Part shown: positions 41,549 to 51,774 of the stretch, piece by piece
How positions within the stretch are numbered: position 1 is the stretch's first letter
How the letters are laid out: each line of letters opens with the position of its first letter
Source: Sinorhizobium fredii
GTDB lineage: Bacteria; Pseudomonadota; Alphaproteobacteria; Rhizobiales; Rhizobiaceae
Reading direction: 5' to 3'
Length of the DNA stretch: 64,000 nt
NCBI RefSeq assembly: GCF_002944405.1
Contig: NZ_CP024308.1
Span: 1-64,000, forward strand
Made by a program: the position numbers and the translations under genes
The notes under the pieces: generated by a model
Told to the model about the DNA's origin: nothing
Database searches by the model: none
What the model saw: the letters and a program-made list of their open reading frames with translations, nothing else

Positions 41549-43747
41549 TTAAAGCGTCTTCAAATAGGCGATCAGGTTCTCGCGGTCTCTCGATGAAAGC
41601 ACCCGGCCAATAACACCCGCAGGCATATTCTTGCCGTCACCTTCAAAGGAATGACCACGGTTGGAATTGCCGCGCTCTGAAACGTCGAACTGCGTCATAC
41701 CGACCTCACATTCCAAATCGTCGATCGATGATGAGGTCTTCACGGTCAGCCCTACGCGCTCGGTATCGAACTCTGCGGGTCCGACGCAGAATGCCTTTGG
41801 CCGGTCGTCCTGTGGCAACAGAAGATCGTCGAGGGTCGGAACAGAGCCATTGTGTAAATAGGGCGCGGTCGCCCAGACGCCGTTAAGAGGACGCGCGCGA
41901 TAGTGGGGCTTTATTTTGTAGACGAACCCGGGTTTTTGATCCTCAGTAAAGGCTCTGACGAGTTCGAACACTCTGGAGTTTGGGCAGTTAGAGAGGGATC
42001 CGATAATGGCGTTCTTGTCGTCCTCAGACATTGGTTTGCCGACCAGGCGCTCCTCATCTGCTATCCACTGGTCACGCAGTTTCTCCACTGCAGCCATCAA
42101 ACCGACGGCGTAGGACTTTTCGAGTGTGGCGTCCGGCTGCAGACCGCAGCGTGCCAAGAAGCCTTTTGTATCAAGGCCGAGATATGCCGGTATGCTGAGA
42201 GTTCGCTCGGTCAGTATCCGCGCCTGTTCTGGGTCGGTGCCGATCACGTCGACGGGTTTTTGAACGACTTCGAAGAGTGCTTCGTTTCCCACCTGCATCC
42301 AATTGCTTCTAGACCAGAATGAGGTCGGGTCCTCCATCGGTATAGTTATATCCCGTGGTGGGCTGTTATGGCATTCGAAGCAAAGCCCCTTATAAAGTTC
42401 GCGGCCCGCCGCGATCTTTTCGGGGTCGATGTTCCAATTATTGTCGCCGGGGAAGCGGGAAGCAGCGTCTTCCCAGTCGGGCGCCTGAAGCCCCTTGAAG
42501 CCAATTTTTCCGGCGAAAGGCGATTGGGACCCTTTCAACAGTGTCTCAATCTTGTCGATCGCCTTGACATCAACCGTCGACGAAAACAGTGCATGAGAGG
42601 AATTGCCGGGTTCCGTCATTTTGATCTTGGCCGAAACGCCCATTGCCTCTCCGATATTGCGAATTGCAGAATTGGAGATGGAGGCGTCATATTGGGCCCA
42701 TGTGAAATGAGGAACGTCCCAGATGGGCGGGAAGCTCACTGGTGCGGTGTGCGCGGCAAAGTTGGCGTCGAGTGCGGCTGGGCTGATGCCGCCCTCATCT
42801 AGAGAGACCGAGGGTTTGTAGCCGTTTGCAGAATCAGCCAGATTTTCGTGAAAAACTTGATTTCCGATCCGGTTGAGGGCGTCCAGCCGCCCGAAACCTT
42901 CCTCCGAATGCACTTGCTTGCGCCGATCGAGGATTGCCGCTTCTTTTCTCATCTTCCCGAATACGCTCTCCTCGCAAATCCGGGAGAGGCGGCTTTCGAT
43001 GGCTTCTTGCTCTTTCGTCCGCGCGGCTCCTACCAATTCCGGTCTTTCGTCGAGCAGTGCATCGGCCAGGCGGTGCCTCCGCCAAGGAAACATTTTCGTG
43101 TAGCAGACCGACAGGCCGATGATGCGTTCTAGATTTGCGATGTCGATCATCGCCGGCGCACCGTCAATGCGAAGTTCCTTGGCCTGATAGAAGATGCGTC
43201 CGGTGTGACATGCCGCACAGGTCAATCCCAATCCATCCTCGAAACGTTCGCCTGTGGTCGGATCCGTACCGCCTTTCAGTACTGCAAATCCAACCGGGAG
43301 AACGCCATAGCCCTCGGGCGCTGCTGCGCCAGCTTCAGGATCGCAGCTCTTGTTCGGGGCGATGAAGCCGAGCCTTTCCAGATAATTGGGATCGCTGATC
43401 AACGGCCGCGAGGCAACCAGACTAAAAGGGCTAAACTCGGGACGCTCCAGCTTCTGGAACCAGGCATAGGGGATCGGAAATGTTGCTGTTCCCTGTGACG
43501 CATTATGCACCCAGGCTCGATCCTCATCCGACCAATTTTGTTTGAGCCACTCGCAGGTGCCGACCGCTCGATTCGCGAGGAGCGGCGGAGCGAGTTTTTT
43601 AGACTGAATGATCGCTTCTTTCCCAAAATACGCGAGGCCACTCCGCACCGTGTTAGGTGCGTAGCTTACGATCAGAATCGCAGCAAACGCGATCGCGAGA
43701 AAACCGAGGAGGAGCTTGAATACAGACCTTAATAATCGCAGTCGCAT
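41549..43747 (-). CDS. Di-haem cytochrome c peroxidase-like protein
   Basis: A 732-residue protein with an N-terminal membrane or signal anchor (LLLGFLAIAFAAILIVSYA) and two haem c motifs: CAACH at 177-181 and CFECH at 456-460. Between and after them come GLGLTCAACHTG, PIWDVPHFTWAQYDASISNS with AIRNIGEAMGVSAK (reminiscent of RoxA/RoxB-type rubber oxygenases) and WATAPYLHNGSVPTLDDLLLP, the typical end of di-haem peroxidases. It would be exported and reduce peroxide, or oxidise a substrate, in the periplasm. The second cytochrome lies upstream on the same strand. Confidence 0.82.
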   Translation of the reverse strand: MRLRLLRSVFKLLLGFLAIAFAAILIVSYAPNTVRSGLAYFGKEAIIQSKKLAPPLLANRAVGTCEWLKQNWSDEDRAWVHNASQGTATFPIPYAWFQKLERPEFSPFSLVASRPLISDPNYLERLGFIAPNKSCDPEAGAAAPEGYGVLPVGFAVLKGGTDPTTGERFEDGLGLTCAACHTGRIFYQAKELRIDGAPAMIDIANLERIIGLSVCYTKMFPWRRHRLADALLDERPELVGAARTKEQEAIESRLSRICEESVFGKMRKEAAILDRRKQVHSEEGFGRLDALNRIGNQVFHENLADSANGYKPSVSLDEGGISPAALDANFAAHTAPVSFPPIWDVPHFTWAQYDASISNSAIRNIGEAMGVSAKIKMTEPGNSSHALFSSTVDVKAIDKIETLLKGSQSPFAGKIGFKGLQAPDWEDAASRFPGDNNWNIDPEKIAAGRELYKGLCFECHNSPPRDITIPMEDPTSFWSRSNWMQVGNEALFEVVQKPVDVIGTDPEQARILTERTLSIPAYLGLDTKGFLARCGLQPDATLEKSYAVGLMAAVEKLRDQWIADEERLVGKPMSEDDKNAIIGSLSNCPNSRVFELVRAFTEDQKPGFVYKIKPHYRARPLNGVWATAPYLHNGSVPTLDDLLLPQDDRPKAFCVGPAEFDTERVGLTVKTSSSIDDLECEVGMTQFDVSERGNSNRGHSFEGDGKNMPAGVIGRVLSSRDRENLIAYLKTL

Positions 43748-43792
43748 GGCAGCCTCCGTGACCGAACCGGATTGACGCTAGACCTTGTGTGA

Positions 43793-45124
43793 TTACGGGA
43801 TCAGCAGTTGATTGGCGGCTTTGACCACTTCATCAGTTTCGGTCGCCGTGCGGCGTGTGATCGTTGGCTTGAATGTGCCGCCTTCGAAACCCCATCCGAA
43901 GTTCCGGACGTTCCAGCGGGATCTAGGTAATACCGATACATCTACGCCGGGGATTACCGTGTCTGGCACCTTTTTGAGGAGCAGTCGGGTTTCGGTATGG
44001 CAGCTGACGCAATCAGTATTGAAGAAATGGCTCCTGGCAGGGTCGGCGATAATTTCGGTCACTTCAATGTTTCGCTCTTTGCTCGATTCTTGCCTGAGCA
44101 ATTCGGCGGTCGAAACGCCCACGCGCGTATTCGGCATACGGAAGCATGTTGTTATTTCGCTTTGATTATCGGACTTCGGTTCGGGGAGAACCTGCTCGGG
44201 ACCAACAAACTTCAGCAATTGTGCCTTCGCTTGACCATCGAAGGCCGGGCTGGGAACAGTCTGTACCGTGTCACTGGCCGGGTTTCGCCGCATGGCCAAA
44301 AAGATCCAAGGCTCTGGCGAAGCCTTCGGTATCCCCATTACTGCCAGCGCAGTGACTTGGCTCGCTTTGAGGTGTTTTTCCAGGATGACCTCGAGCCGGT
44401 CGCGCATATGCTGCTGGTCTGGACCGCTCAGTCCCGGGTGAACGTTCAGCGGTCCTCCCGTCTCAACTGGCGAGCCCAGTTTGCCGGCAGTCAGATCATC
44501 ACGAAGCGACACAAAGTCATCCAGGAGTGGACGAAAGGCGGTCATATCCGCGTCTATGCGTGGTACTACTCTGACAGGGCAGGTTTCCTGCTGCGCTGAA
44601 GGACCGCTGGCGAAGCTGAAGATAATATGGGCCGCGCGGTCATGAACTCTAACGGCTGTCCCCGATGTGCGGGTCACCGGCTGCAGGATCAGTCGAAGTT
44701 GTGGGATTTGGCCGAACTTTGCCATGACATCGGGAGCCAAGCCTGGTGCACCAAGGTCGAGCCGGATACCGGCGACAAACCATGTATTGACGTCCTTTAT
44801 TTCCGGGGGGAAGGCAATTTGGTTAGCGCCTCCGAGAGAGTCAACGATTTTGCTATCGTCGGATTCAGCGGCCGATATGAACTTACCGAAGGCTTGGTCG
44901 GACAGTAGGCGTTGACCGTTACTGTCAGTGAGATCGGCGAGCGATATGAAGCCGGACATATCGCTGCTATTGGGGAGAGGAAAGAGGATGGAGACATCAT
45001 TCGCATTGATTGGCGACGGTGCCTGGGCACTGGTCGCCTGTGTGCCCATGAACAGGGCCAAGGCGAGCACAGTCACCATCCCCATTGTAATCCGCCGAAA
45101 TGCGTGGCGTCGATCCACTTTCAT
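43793..45124 (-). CDS. Secreted single-haem protein, partner of the peroxidase
   Basis: 443 residues from ATG 45124, chosen because GGGGG lies just before it and it gives a clean signal peptide (FRRITMGMVTVLALALFMGT, cleavage near SAQA). One haem c motif, CVSCH, is near the C-terminus. The rest (LFPLPNSSDMSGFISLADL, LRLILQPVTRTSGTAVRVHD) is an unrecognised domain of mixed character. It could be an electron donor for the di-haem protein 45 bp downstream. The promoter is expected upstream of 45124. Confidence 0.72.
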   Translation of the reverse strand: MKVDRRHAFRRITMGMVTVLALALFMGTQATSAQAPSPINANDVSILFPLPNSSDMSGFISLADLTDSNGQRLLSDQAFGKFISAAESDDSKIVDSLGGANQIAFPPEIKDVNTWFVAGIRLDLGAPGLAPDVMAKFGQIPQLRLILQPVTRTSGTAVRVHDRAAHIIFSFASGPSAQQETCPVRVVPRIDADMTAFRPLLDDFVSLRDDLTAGKLGSPVETGGPLNVHPGLSGPDQQHMRDRLEVILEKHLKASQVTALAVMGIPKASPEPWIFLAMRRNPASDTVQTVPSPAFDGQAKAQLLKFVGPEQVLPEPKSDNQSEITTCFRMPNTRVGVSTAELLRQESSKERNIEVTEIIADPARSHFFNTDCVSCHTETRLLLKKVPDTVIPGVDVSVLPRSRWNVRNFGWGFEGGTFKPTITRRTATETDEVVKAANQLLIP

Positions 45125-45545
45125 GATGCTTCCCCCAAGCAACGTTTTCCAATGAATTTCGCGCAAAACTGCAGTGCCGAAGGCACTGGCCCGTATGAGT
45201 TTTCTATACCTGCCCATTGCTTCAAATTACGGAAACGCCCCACTGAATACGTTGTGTATTACTATGCCCTTAATTATCGAAAATGCTAGGGTGACTGCAT
45301 TTTTTCCGTGAGTTTTTTTATTGAATGACGCGGAGCGTGTAGTACGCTGGTGTCATCGTTGGGACGCTCGAGCGACAAGGGTTTGAAAGGCATCTACTCC
45401 GAGCAGGGATGTTTCGTGCGTGATGGCTGCCTCCGTCTTTTGGAATAGCGTAGTTCAGCACTACAGAATGATCGTAGGTAGACGCACAAAAAAAGGGTCC
45501 CTGACGCGCAAGACTGGGTGCGCGCCGGGCCGTAGATCAAAACTT
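45125..45545. other. Intergenic region between haem and hydrolase genes
   Basis: About 420 bp without supported genes. It includes A/T-rich runs (45290-45320) and the promoter zone of the minus-strand haem genes. Overlapping frames on the other strands look like chance. Confidence 0.4.
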
Positions 45546-46400
45546 TCATTTGACAGCAGTGGGTGCGGGCCAAGTTTGGCGCTCGCCGTTCAACGCGCGT
45601 TTCACGAAGCTCGCCGGATTGTTCCAACTGCCAGCATTATTTGGAAATTGCGCGGAAATGTCGCTCGGTGGCAGATAGTCTCCGTGATCATATTTCTCGT
45701 TGTCGGCAATCGACCACGGAGGAAGTGTCTTGCCGATCGGCTTTCTAGGGCCAGCATAGCCCAGTGCAGATGAAAGTGGGACGGCTGTCGGGTCCAGTGC
45801 ATGGCCGAAAAGATTTCCTGCCAGAAAGGCAAACCGGAGCACCTCGTCTTCTCTTGATGCGAGAACATGCACCGAATCCGTCTTTGAGAAGGAGTCTGCA
45901 TATTCCTTTTCCAGGCATGTGCGCTCGATTGCTGCCGCCAGCAGACACGCAGATCTCGTTTCACGCTCGAGTCCTCTGATCGTCTCGAGGACCACCCGGG
46001 CTCCCAAGCTATGGCTCACGAAGGAAATGCTTGCCGCCCTCGCTAATTTCCTGTTGCAGAATTTGGCCAGATAACGGCCAACATCGCTCGCCGTCGGCTT
46101 TTCGACCGGATAGCTGATAAAACCAGCCTTGGAATCTCCCGGCCAGAGAATTCCAACGAAAACGATGTTGGGTGGCAGTTTCAACACATGCTCGAATCGG
46201 GACAGAGTACAGACTGCTTCTGATTGACTGTTGTTATAGCCATGCACGGCAAATAGGATTTCTTGGCCGGCGACGACGCCTGTAAGCTTGCTGATGTCTA
46301 CCCGGCGAAGCTTGAAGTCGTTAGTGCTGTTCCACGCGATTGGGTCAGTCAGAGTACCACCACCAACCGGCAGTTTGCGAAAGCTTAGAAACATCGACAT
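45546..46400 (-). CDS. Alpha/beta hydrolase (DUF900-like)
   Basis: A 284-residue alpha/beta hydrolase. The nucleophile elbow is FVSHSLGARVV (Ser in SHSLG), after the oxyanion-region HGYNNSQSEA (DUF900-like HGYN) and a TLSRFEHVLKLPPNIVF strand. A late Asp/His pair is plausible around DNEKYDHGDYL. Members are esterases or lipases. It is cytosolic by sequence. Its start lies 4 bp after the stop of the membrane gene upstream (46404-47087), so the two are likely coexpressed. Confidence 0.82.
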   Translation of the reverse strand: MSMFLSFRKLPVGGGTLTDPIAWNSTNDFKLRRVDISKLTGVVAGQEILFAVHGYNNSQSEAVCTLSRFEHVLKLPPNIVFVGILWPGDSKAGFISYPVEKPTASDVGRYLAKFCNRKLARAASISFVSHSLGARVVLETIRGLERETRSACLLAAAIERTCLEKEYADSFSKTDSVHVLASREDEVLRFAFLAGNLFGHALDPTAVPLSSALGYAGPRKPIGKTLPPWSIADNEKYDHGDYLPPSDISAQFPNNAGSWNNPASFVKRALNGERQTWPAPTAVK

Positions 46401-46403
46401 GGC

Positions 46404-47087
46404 TCACCGCCTAATGGCTTTGAAAGCCGCAACCGAAGTCGAAATTGCGGATGTCAGGTCCTTCGCAATGGGAGCCATCGGAACGGCAATCAGCCCGACG
46501 GCCAACCCGATCAGGAAAACGCTCTGATCGAACTTTTCATAGTACGTCCAGGCACCTATTTCCGCCAGCACGATGGCGGCAACCGCGGCCGCGCCGCGCG
46601 CGCTATTGCGATACTTCTGATCAGCTCGTTCGAATGCCGCATCCATCCGAGCGTCGACCACCGCATCAAACCGGGCAAGGAGCGCAAGCTCAGCCTCGCT
46701 CAAGGCTTCGACTTTCTCGACTTTCGCCGCCACTGCCTTCAATTCTTGCGGCTCCACGATCTTCGTTGCTTCCGCCAACGTCTCAGCCGTGTCGGACGTC
46801 ATGCCCAGTCTGATCAAGCCTTTGACGGTGGCTTTCTGATCCGCCTTGTCTATGCCATTTAACCAGTTCGCTTTCGCCAGTTCGAACGGCTCAGTCTCGT
46901 TCACGAAAGCTAAAGCAGACTTGAACGGCTGCAGGGCGTCCTCAATGAAGCCGAAACCGACATTGGAAATTCCGCCACGAAACACCTTCGATGTATCGAC
47001 AAGTCCATACGCCGCCGTCCCAATCGCGGCTATGGAAGACAGGGCAACCGTCAGGTCGGTGAAGTTCATAGCCATGCGCTGACCCAT
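46404..47087 (-). CDS. Helical membrane protein upstream of the hydrolase
   Basis: A 227-residue protein with an N-terminal membrane helix (VALSSIAAIGTAAYGLV), a long helical middle (KVEKVEALSEAELALLARFD) and a C-terminal hairpin (GAAAVAAIVLAEIGAWTYY, FLIGLAVGLIAVPMAPIA). Family unknown. Shorter starts (MNFTD) are possible. Because the alpha/beta hydrolase gene follows within 4 bp, it may be its membrane anchor or immunity partner. This is inference. Confidence 0.6.
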   Translation of the reverse strand: MGQRMAMNFTDLTVALSSIAAIGTAAYGLVDTSKVFRGGISNVGFGFIEDALQPFKSALAFVNETEPFELAKANWLNGIDKADQKATVKGLIRLGMTSDTAETLAEATKIVEPQELKAVAAKVEKVEALSEAELALLARFDAVVDARMDAAFERADQKYRNSARGAAAVAAIVLAEIGAWTYYEKFDQSVFLIGLAVGLIAVPMAPIAKDLTSAISTSVAAFKAIRR

Positions 47088-47428
47088 GTGTTCGGCATTG
47101 GAACTGATTGTCGGACATGCTTATTCACTCCGCAGAAATGAAAAATTCCACGGTCACAGATGACAGTGCAGTTTACCGCCGTTGCAAGGCTTAGGCGCAT
47201 CGATTGCCACCTACAGACAGCGGTTCAAGTAGACTCAGAAGATCGTGTCGTGTCGAAGATCACAGCAGCCTCCTTAAAGCCTTAAGCACGCGCACCTACG
47301 CGGGACTAAGAAGCAAAGTCCAATTTACAAATGCTGAGAGGTGAGTGAGGGAGTTCAAGTATCTCTAAGATTTCCTCACTCAAGCGACAATCTTTCATTC
47401 GGGATTTCGGGGATCACACCTTTCCCAC
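47088..47428. other. Intergenic region between two minus-strand genes
   Basis: About 340 bp with no supported gene. It would contain the promoter of the gene pair that starts at 47087 and the end of the transcript of the wall protein starting at 49159. No terminator-like hairpin was noticed. Confidence 0.4.
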
Positions 47429-49159
47429 TCAAACCGTAAACCCGTGCAGCACGTCTGTCAGCCCTTTCGCGGACCTAGAGACCGTTTCGATGCGCGTTTT
47501 GTATTTCAGTATGCCAATACGTCGCAGTTCCTCCACAGGTCTCCGTGATGCAAGCGCCGTGCTCATTTCTGCGAATGTGCCGCGGCCCTGATGCAATATA
47601 TCCATGATCCAGAGGGCGACCTCCCAGTTCGAACCGTCGAAACCGGGCACCTTCGTCTTTGCTCGCGCCAGATTTTCTTTCGCCTGAGCGATGAAGACCG
47701 CAATCTGAAGTTCCTTAGCCTTCGGGTCGAGCCGCAGCCAGTTCATCAGTCGAGCCGACACGGAAAGTTCGGCCTCGTCGATTGCTGCCGGCGACGCATT
47801 GAGATAGTTCATTAACCTCGCTAGCTGCTTTTCCTTCTTCCCATTGGGTCGGGTAACAAGCACCGGCTCTTCAAGATCGATGAAGCCCGTGTCCGATTTC
47901 AAGTGGATTGTGCTGTCGCCACTTCCATTTCCGCGCAGCGAAAGCTCCGGGAAATGCCGGTCGGCTTCAGGCAATGCTAGGAGTTGGCGGAAATAGACGA
48001 CAAAATTCTGTGCGGGCGTATGCGCCGCGAGTTGCGGCGCGCCAAACGTAAACGCCGCGCGATCATACGTGTTGATCGTCGCGAAGCGGGCGCCGCCTTC
48101 CGCTGAGAGGGTCGGCTCGATGAAATGAGCCCATTTGCCGAATGCCGTCGTATAGTCCTGGCCCTTATAGACGCCGAAACGCATGCTGTCTTTGATGGCG
48201 CTCTTCCCCTGGAAAAGCCCGGCCCGCGTCATGTCGTCGGTATACCTCGTGACCGAACCGATGATGAAGCGCTCGCCGGATGCCGTCGTTGCAAAAAACG
48301 ATTTGCCTGACTGCGAGATGTTGGCAATTGCATCAAAATCCGCGGGAGGGGATGGAAGGGTTAGCGAGCGTGATAACGCGAGCCTGTTTGTCTTATGGAA
48401 GCTGTCGGTATCCTGCGCGCTTGCCGTGATCGGAAATGGCAATCCCAATGCTGCGGCTGTGGCGGGTCCCACGACCCCGTCCACCTCCAGCCCGTGAGAC
48501 ACTTGGAACGATAGGACGGCGGCTGCGGTCATCGGTCCGAATTCACCATCAATCGGCCCTGGATCGATGGCTTTGCCAAGCAGGGCCTTCTGAAGTGCCA
48601 GAACGTGCGGACCCTTGAAGTTAGGGCGTCTCAACCAAAGAAGGCCCTTCGGCGGGTTCGAATCCGGTTCAGCTGTTGGCGCCGTCTCGGTCGGCAGGTG
48701 CGACCCGTATTCAACGCCCGGCAGCAGACAGCCGATTGTCCATGATCGAGACTTGGCACCCCCGAAGATGTTCACGCCGAAGGCTGCGCCGCGCGCCTCC
48801 AGGGTTCGCTCGTCGTCGCCGATGGCGAATGCAACATGACCGATTTTGCCCGGCGTAGGTGCTCGGATCAAAGCTGCGCCCGGTATTTTCAAAGCATCCT
48901 GCCAAGAAATGACATGGCCAAATTTCTTCGAATCGGCATACCAATGACCGGAATAGGGCTCGGCGCTTGCCGGCTTCTTCGCGCCGCCCGCTCCGAAAAT
49001 CAATCCGTAGGCCCGATATGAGCACCAAGAGGCGAACTCTGCACAATCCCAAGGACCTTGCCAGGCCGGGTTATCCAAAGGAACCACGGCGCCAAATACA
49101 TATTTCTGCCCAACCTTGGTCGAGCCGATGTCGATGATATCTTGGCCAATGTACAGCAT
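47429..49159 (-). CDS. NlpC/P60- or CHAP-like peptidase with peptidoglycan-binding domain
   Basis: 576 residues from ATG 49159 (a CGGGGGC precedes it). Residues 1-150 form a papain-like wall amidase: the Cys in WDCAEFASWCSY and the His in IGHVAFAIGDDE. A type-1 peptidoglycan-binding domain follows at about 175-260: VLALQKALLGKAIDPGPIDG and FGPMTAAAVLSFQVSHGLEV. The C-terminal 250 residues (FTFGAPQLAAHTPAQNFV, ELSVSARLMNWLRLD) look lysozyme-like but I could not place them. No signal peptide is seen. It is thus a wall-targeting enzyme that needs another way out of the cell. Confidence 0.75.
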   Translation of the reverse strand: MLYIGQDIIDIGSTKVGQKYVFGAVVPLDNPAWQGPWDCAEFASWCSYRAYGLIFGAGGAKKPASAEPYSGHWYADSKKFGHVISWQDALKIPGAALIRAPTPGKIGHVAFAIGDDERTLEARGAAFGVNIFGGAKSRSWTIGCLLPGVEYGSHLPTETAPTAEPDSNPPKGLLWLRRPNFKGPHVLALQKALLGKAIDPGPIDGEFGPMTAAAVLSFQVSHGLEVDGVVGPATAAALGLPFPITASAQDTDSFHKTNRLALSRSLTLPSPPADFDAIANISQSGKSFFATTASGERFIIGSVTRYTDDMTRAGLFQGKSAIKDSMRFGVYKGQDYTTAFGKWAHFIEPTLSAEGGARFATINTYDRAAFTFGAPQLAAHTPAQNFVVYFRQLLALPEADRHFPELSLRGNGSGDSTIHLKSDTGFIDLEEPVLVTRPNGKKEKQLARLMNYLNASPAAIDEAELSVSARLMNWLRLDPKAKELQIAVFIAQAKENLARAKTKVPGFDGSNWEVALWIMDILHQGRGTFAEMSTALASRRPVEELRRIGILKYKTRIETVSRSAKGLTDVLHGFTV

Positions 49160-49375
49160 GCCGCCCCCGAGTATCCGACACAATGTTCGTTAAGACTGAT
49201 GACTTGCGCAGCCGGTCTCCGGTCCGGTTGCCACTGATGATTCTTGGTTCACCTCCGGCACTGTCAGTTCTGGATGAGACGCGATAAACTAGAATTTTGA
49301 CTCGCCTACATTAGCATGGTTGCACTTATAAACAAGTCGTAATACGTTTGGCGCTCTACCCAGGAGGGCAATTCA

Positions 49376-51430
49376 ATGGGGGACAAAGTGGCCAAACGTG
49401 ATTCGGCTCCTTCCAAGACAAGCGCGGAACCGGCGGCACGGCAGGGCTTTGAAAGAGAGGACATTGAGGCAACGCTGGAGGCGAGGAAAGTCGTAGCGTC
49501 GCCGGAGCCCGAGCCGGCAGACGCATCGGTATCTAGCGAGCCCGATGAGGAAATTCGAATAGCCAACCGCAGGCTCAGGCTGAAGCCCAGAACGCTTGGG
49601 AACCGATACCTAAATGTCTTGCCCGACCTGCCCGACATCCGCGACCGGTTCTACTTTCCCACCCTCCGGGCGCTTCCCGGCAGCATCTATCCTTCGATCG
49701 CCTTCCCCGTTCGGGATCAGGGGGACTCGTCCTTTTGCACCGGTTTCGCTCTTGCCCACGTTATTGACGTTCTCACACACAGAGAGACGCTTGCGACGAG
49801 GCCACTTCAGGTGAGCGCACGCATGCTCTATGAGATGGCGAAGCGAAACGACGAGTGGGCCGGCACTGCTTATGAGGGCTCAAGCATACGTGGAGCACTC
49901 AGTGGATTTCATCGCAACGGCGTGTGCCGGTTGGACCTATCTCCAGATGGGAGCAATGGAGAATGGGTGTTGTCCTACGAGATGAACAAGGACGCTCGCG
50001 AAAACAGGTTAGGAGCCTACTACCGGCTTCACCCCGACCTGTCCGATTTCCACGCGGCGCTGGATGAAGTCGGCGTGATCTACGCATCCGCTCAAATTCA
50101 TGAAAACTGGAAAGAGCCAGTCAATGGCCAGATCGCGCCGGGGGGTGGTCTTATTGGGGGGCACGCCTTCGCGATTGTTGGCTATGACGCGACCGGTTTC
50201 TGGATCCTGAACTCATGGGGACCCTCGTGGGGTAATGGCGGTATTGCACATTGGCTTTATGAGGACTGGGCGGCGACGCTGATGGACGCCTGGGTGCTGC
50301 AACTGGGCGTTCGAGCTCCCACGGCTTTCAGCGCGATGCCCCGCGGCGCCCCGTCCGCGGCAACGATCCCTCAAGCCAAGGCCGCTCCCAACAGAAGCGA
50401 CATCGTCGGCCATTTTATCAACATCGATGATGGCCGCTACGTGGTCAATGGCCGGTATGCATCTCCCACTCTTCTTGAAATGCAGGAGACGGTGAAGCGC
50501 CTGACCGACCCCACAGCAAATCAAGGGGCCGGGTACGACCATCTCGTTATATACTGCCACGGCGGGTTAAATTCCCTCGATGACGAGGCCAACCGCATTG
50601 CGACATGGAAGCGGCACGATGTCTTTGGCCGCAACGGAGTTTACAACTTCCATCTCATGTGGGGATCGGGTTTTTTCGATGAAGCTTTTGGCGCTTTGTC
50701 CCAGTCACAGTCGGGCCGAGCCGCCGGCTGGATCACGGACTTTCTTTTTGAAACGGGGCTTGGCAAGGCGCTTGGCAGCAGGGCCTGGCGAAACATGAAG
50801 CAGGATGCCGTCGCCGCATTTGATCGCAACGGCGAGTATAATGGCGGCACCTTTGGGCTGAAGCCACTTTTGCAAGGTGTTGTTAAAGCGAAGAAAAAAC
50901 GACCAAAAGTACACCTCGTCGGTCATAGCGCGGGGTCAATCGTTCTCGGCGAGTTGTTGGCAAATTTGGATCAATTTGAGATTCAAGACCTTGAGATTGC
51001 CAGCATTCACCTTATGGCGCCCGCTTGTACGACGGACTTTTTCGAAAGGCGATATGAACCATTTCTGCAACGAAAGGGGGCATGGAAGCTCGCGGATAAG
51101 ATCTATCTGTACCAGATGCGTGACTCGCTGGAATTGGCCGATACCGTGGCGGCCGCGGGTCTACCTGGGTACGGTCGATCGCTTCTGTATCTCGTTTCAC
51201 GAGCCTATGAGGATAAGCCCAATATGCCCTTGGCCGGGATGGAAAAGTTCTCTAGCCAGCTTCCGAGATCAGATTTGTTGGAGATCGACCGTTCAAAGAG
51301 CGCAACGACGGAATCGACCACCCACGGCGGGTTTGACAATGACGCAGCGACGATGACGACGATCATGGCGCGGATTACCGGAAGCAAGTTGCGGAAGCCG
51401 CCTATGGAAGAGGAGCTTGTCGGATATTGA
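49376..51430 (+). CDS. Papain-family (C1) peptidase fused to alpha/beta hydrolase
   Basis: A 684-residue protein. Residues about 85-310 are a papain-like peptidase: Cys121 in QGDSSFCTGFALAHV, His263 in GGHAFAIVGYD and Asn279 in ILNSWGPSWGNGG. After a linker, residues 385-640 form an alpha/beta hydrolase with CHGGLN (oxyanion) and the elbow Ser518 in VHLVGHSAGSIVLG. There is no signal peptide and the first 60 residues are low-complexity. AGGAGG precedes the ATG. A protease and a lipase or esterase in one chain is an effector-like layout. Confidence 0.83.
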   Translation: MGDKVAKRDSAPSKTSAEPAARQGFEREDIEATLEARKVVASPEPEPADASVSSEPDEEIRIANRRLRLKPRTLGNRYLNVLPDLPDIRDRFYFPTLRALPGSIYPSIAFPVRDQGDSSFCTGFALAHVIDVLTHRETLATRPLQVSARMLYEMAKRNDEWAGTAYEGSSIRGALSGFHRNGVCRLDLSPDGSNGEWVLSYEMNKDARENRLGAYYRLHPDLSDFHAALDEVGVIYASAQIHENWKEPVNGQIAPGGGLIGGHAFAIVGYDATGFWILNSWGPSWGNGGIAHWLYEDWAATLMDAWVLQLGVRAPTAFSAMPRGAPSAATIPQAKAAPNRSDIVGHFINIDDGRYVVNGRYASPTLLEMQETVKRLTDPTANQGAGYDHLVIYCHGGLNSLDDEANRIATWKRHDVFGRNGVYNFHLMWGSGFFDEAFGALSQSQSGRAAGWITDFLFETGLGKALGSRAWRNMKQDAVAAFDRNGEYNGGTFGLKPLLQGVVKAKKKRPKVHLVGHSAGSIVLGELLANLDQFEIQDLEIASIHLMAPACTTDFFERRYEPFLQRKGAWKLADKIYLYQMRDSLELADTVAAAGLPGYGRSLLYLVSRAYEDKPNMPLAGMEKFSSQLPRSDLLEIDRSKSATTESTTHGGFDNDAATMTTIMARITGSKLRKPPMEEELVGY

Positions 51431-51488
51431 GCCGACGGCGTGTGCGTATAACGGATCTTTTAAAATTGAGGTTAATTGGAGGAGCCCA

Positions 51489-51773
51489 ATGAAGCCTGTG
51501 CTTGAAACTGCCAATGCAGTAGCTGCTCAGGTGGTCAGGTTAATTGCGGGAGAAAAAGCAGACCCGTTCTGGGACAGGGTGGTCGTAGCCTTTACCGATG
51601 GGACGGCTGCCCGAGATGTCAAGAAGGCACAAGTTGATGGGGCGGCGGCTAAAGCGCAGACGAGGTTTGAGGCCAGCGCGCTCAATGAGGGCGAAGAGCT
51701 TCAGGGTATGCCTCATCTATCCACCCGAAGAACCTGGCCGAACCGGCCAATGAATCCCTACCAAGGGGCATGA
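51489..51773 (+). CDS. Small hypothetical protein after the papain fusion
   Basis: 94 residues from ATG 51489 (GGAGGA upstream). A helical N-terminal half (LETANAVAAQVVRLIAGEK) and a polar tail. No family is recognised, and no membrane segment or signal peptide is seen. It starts 58 bp after the papain fusion and ends 1 bp before the next gene, so the three form a small operon. An immunity or adaptor protein is possible but unproven. Confidence 0.55.
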   Translation: MKPVLETANAVAAQVVRLIAGEKADPFWDRVVVAFTDGTAARDVKKAQVDGAAAKAQTRFEASALNEGEELQGMPHLSTRRTWPNRPMNPYQGA

Positions 51774-51774
51774 A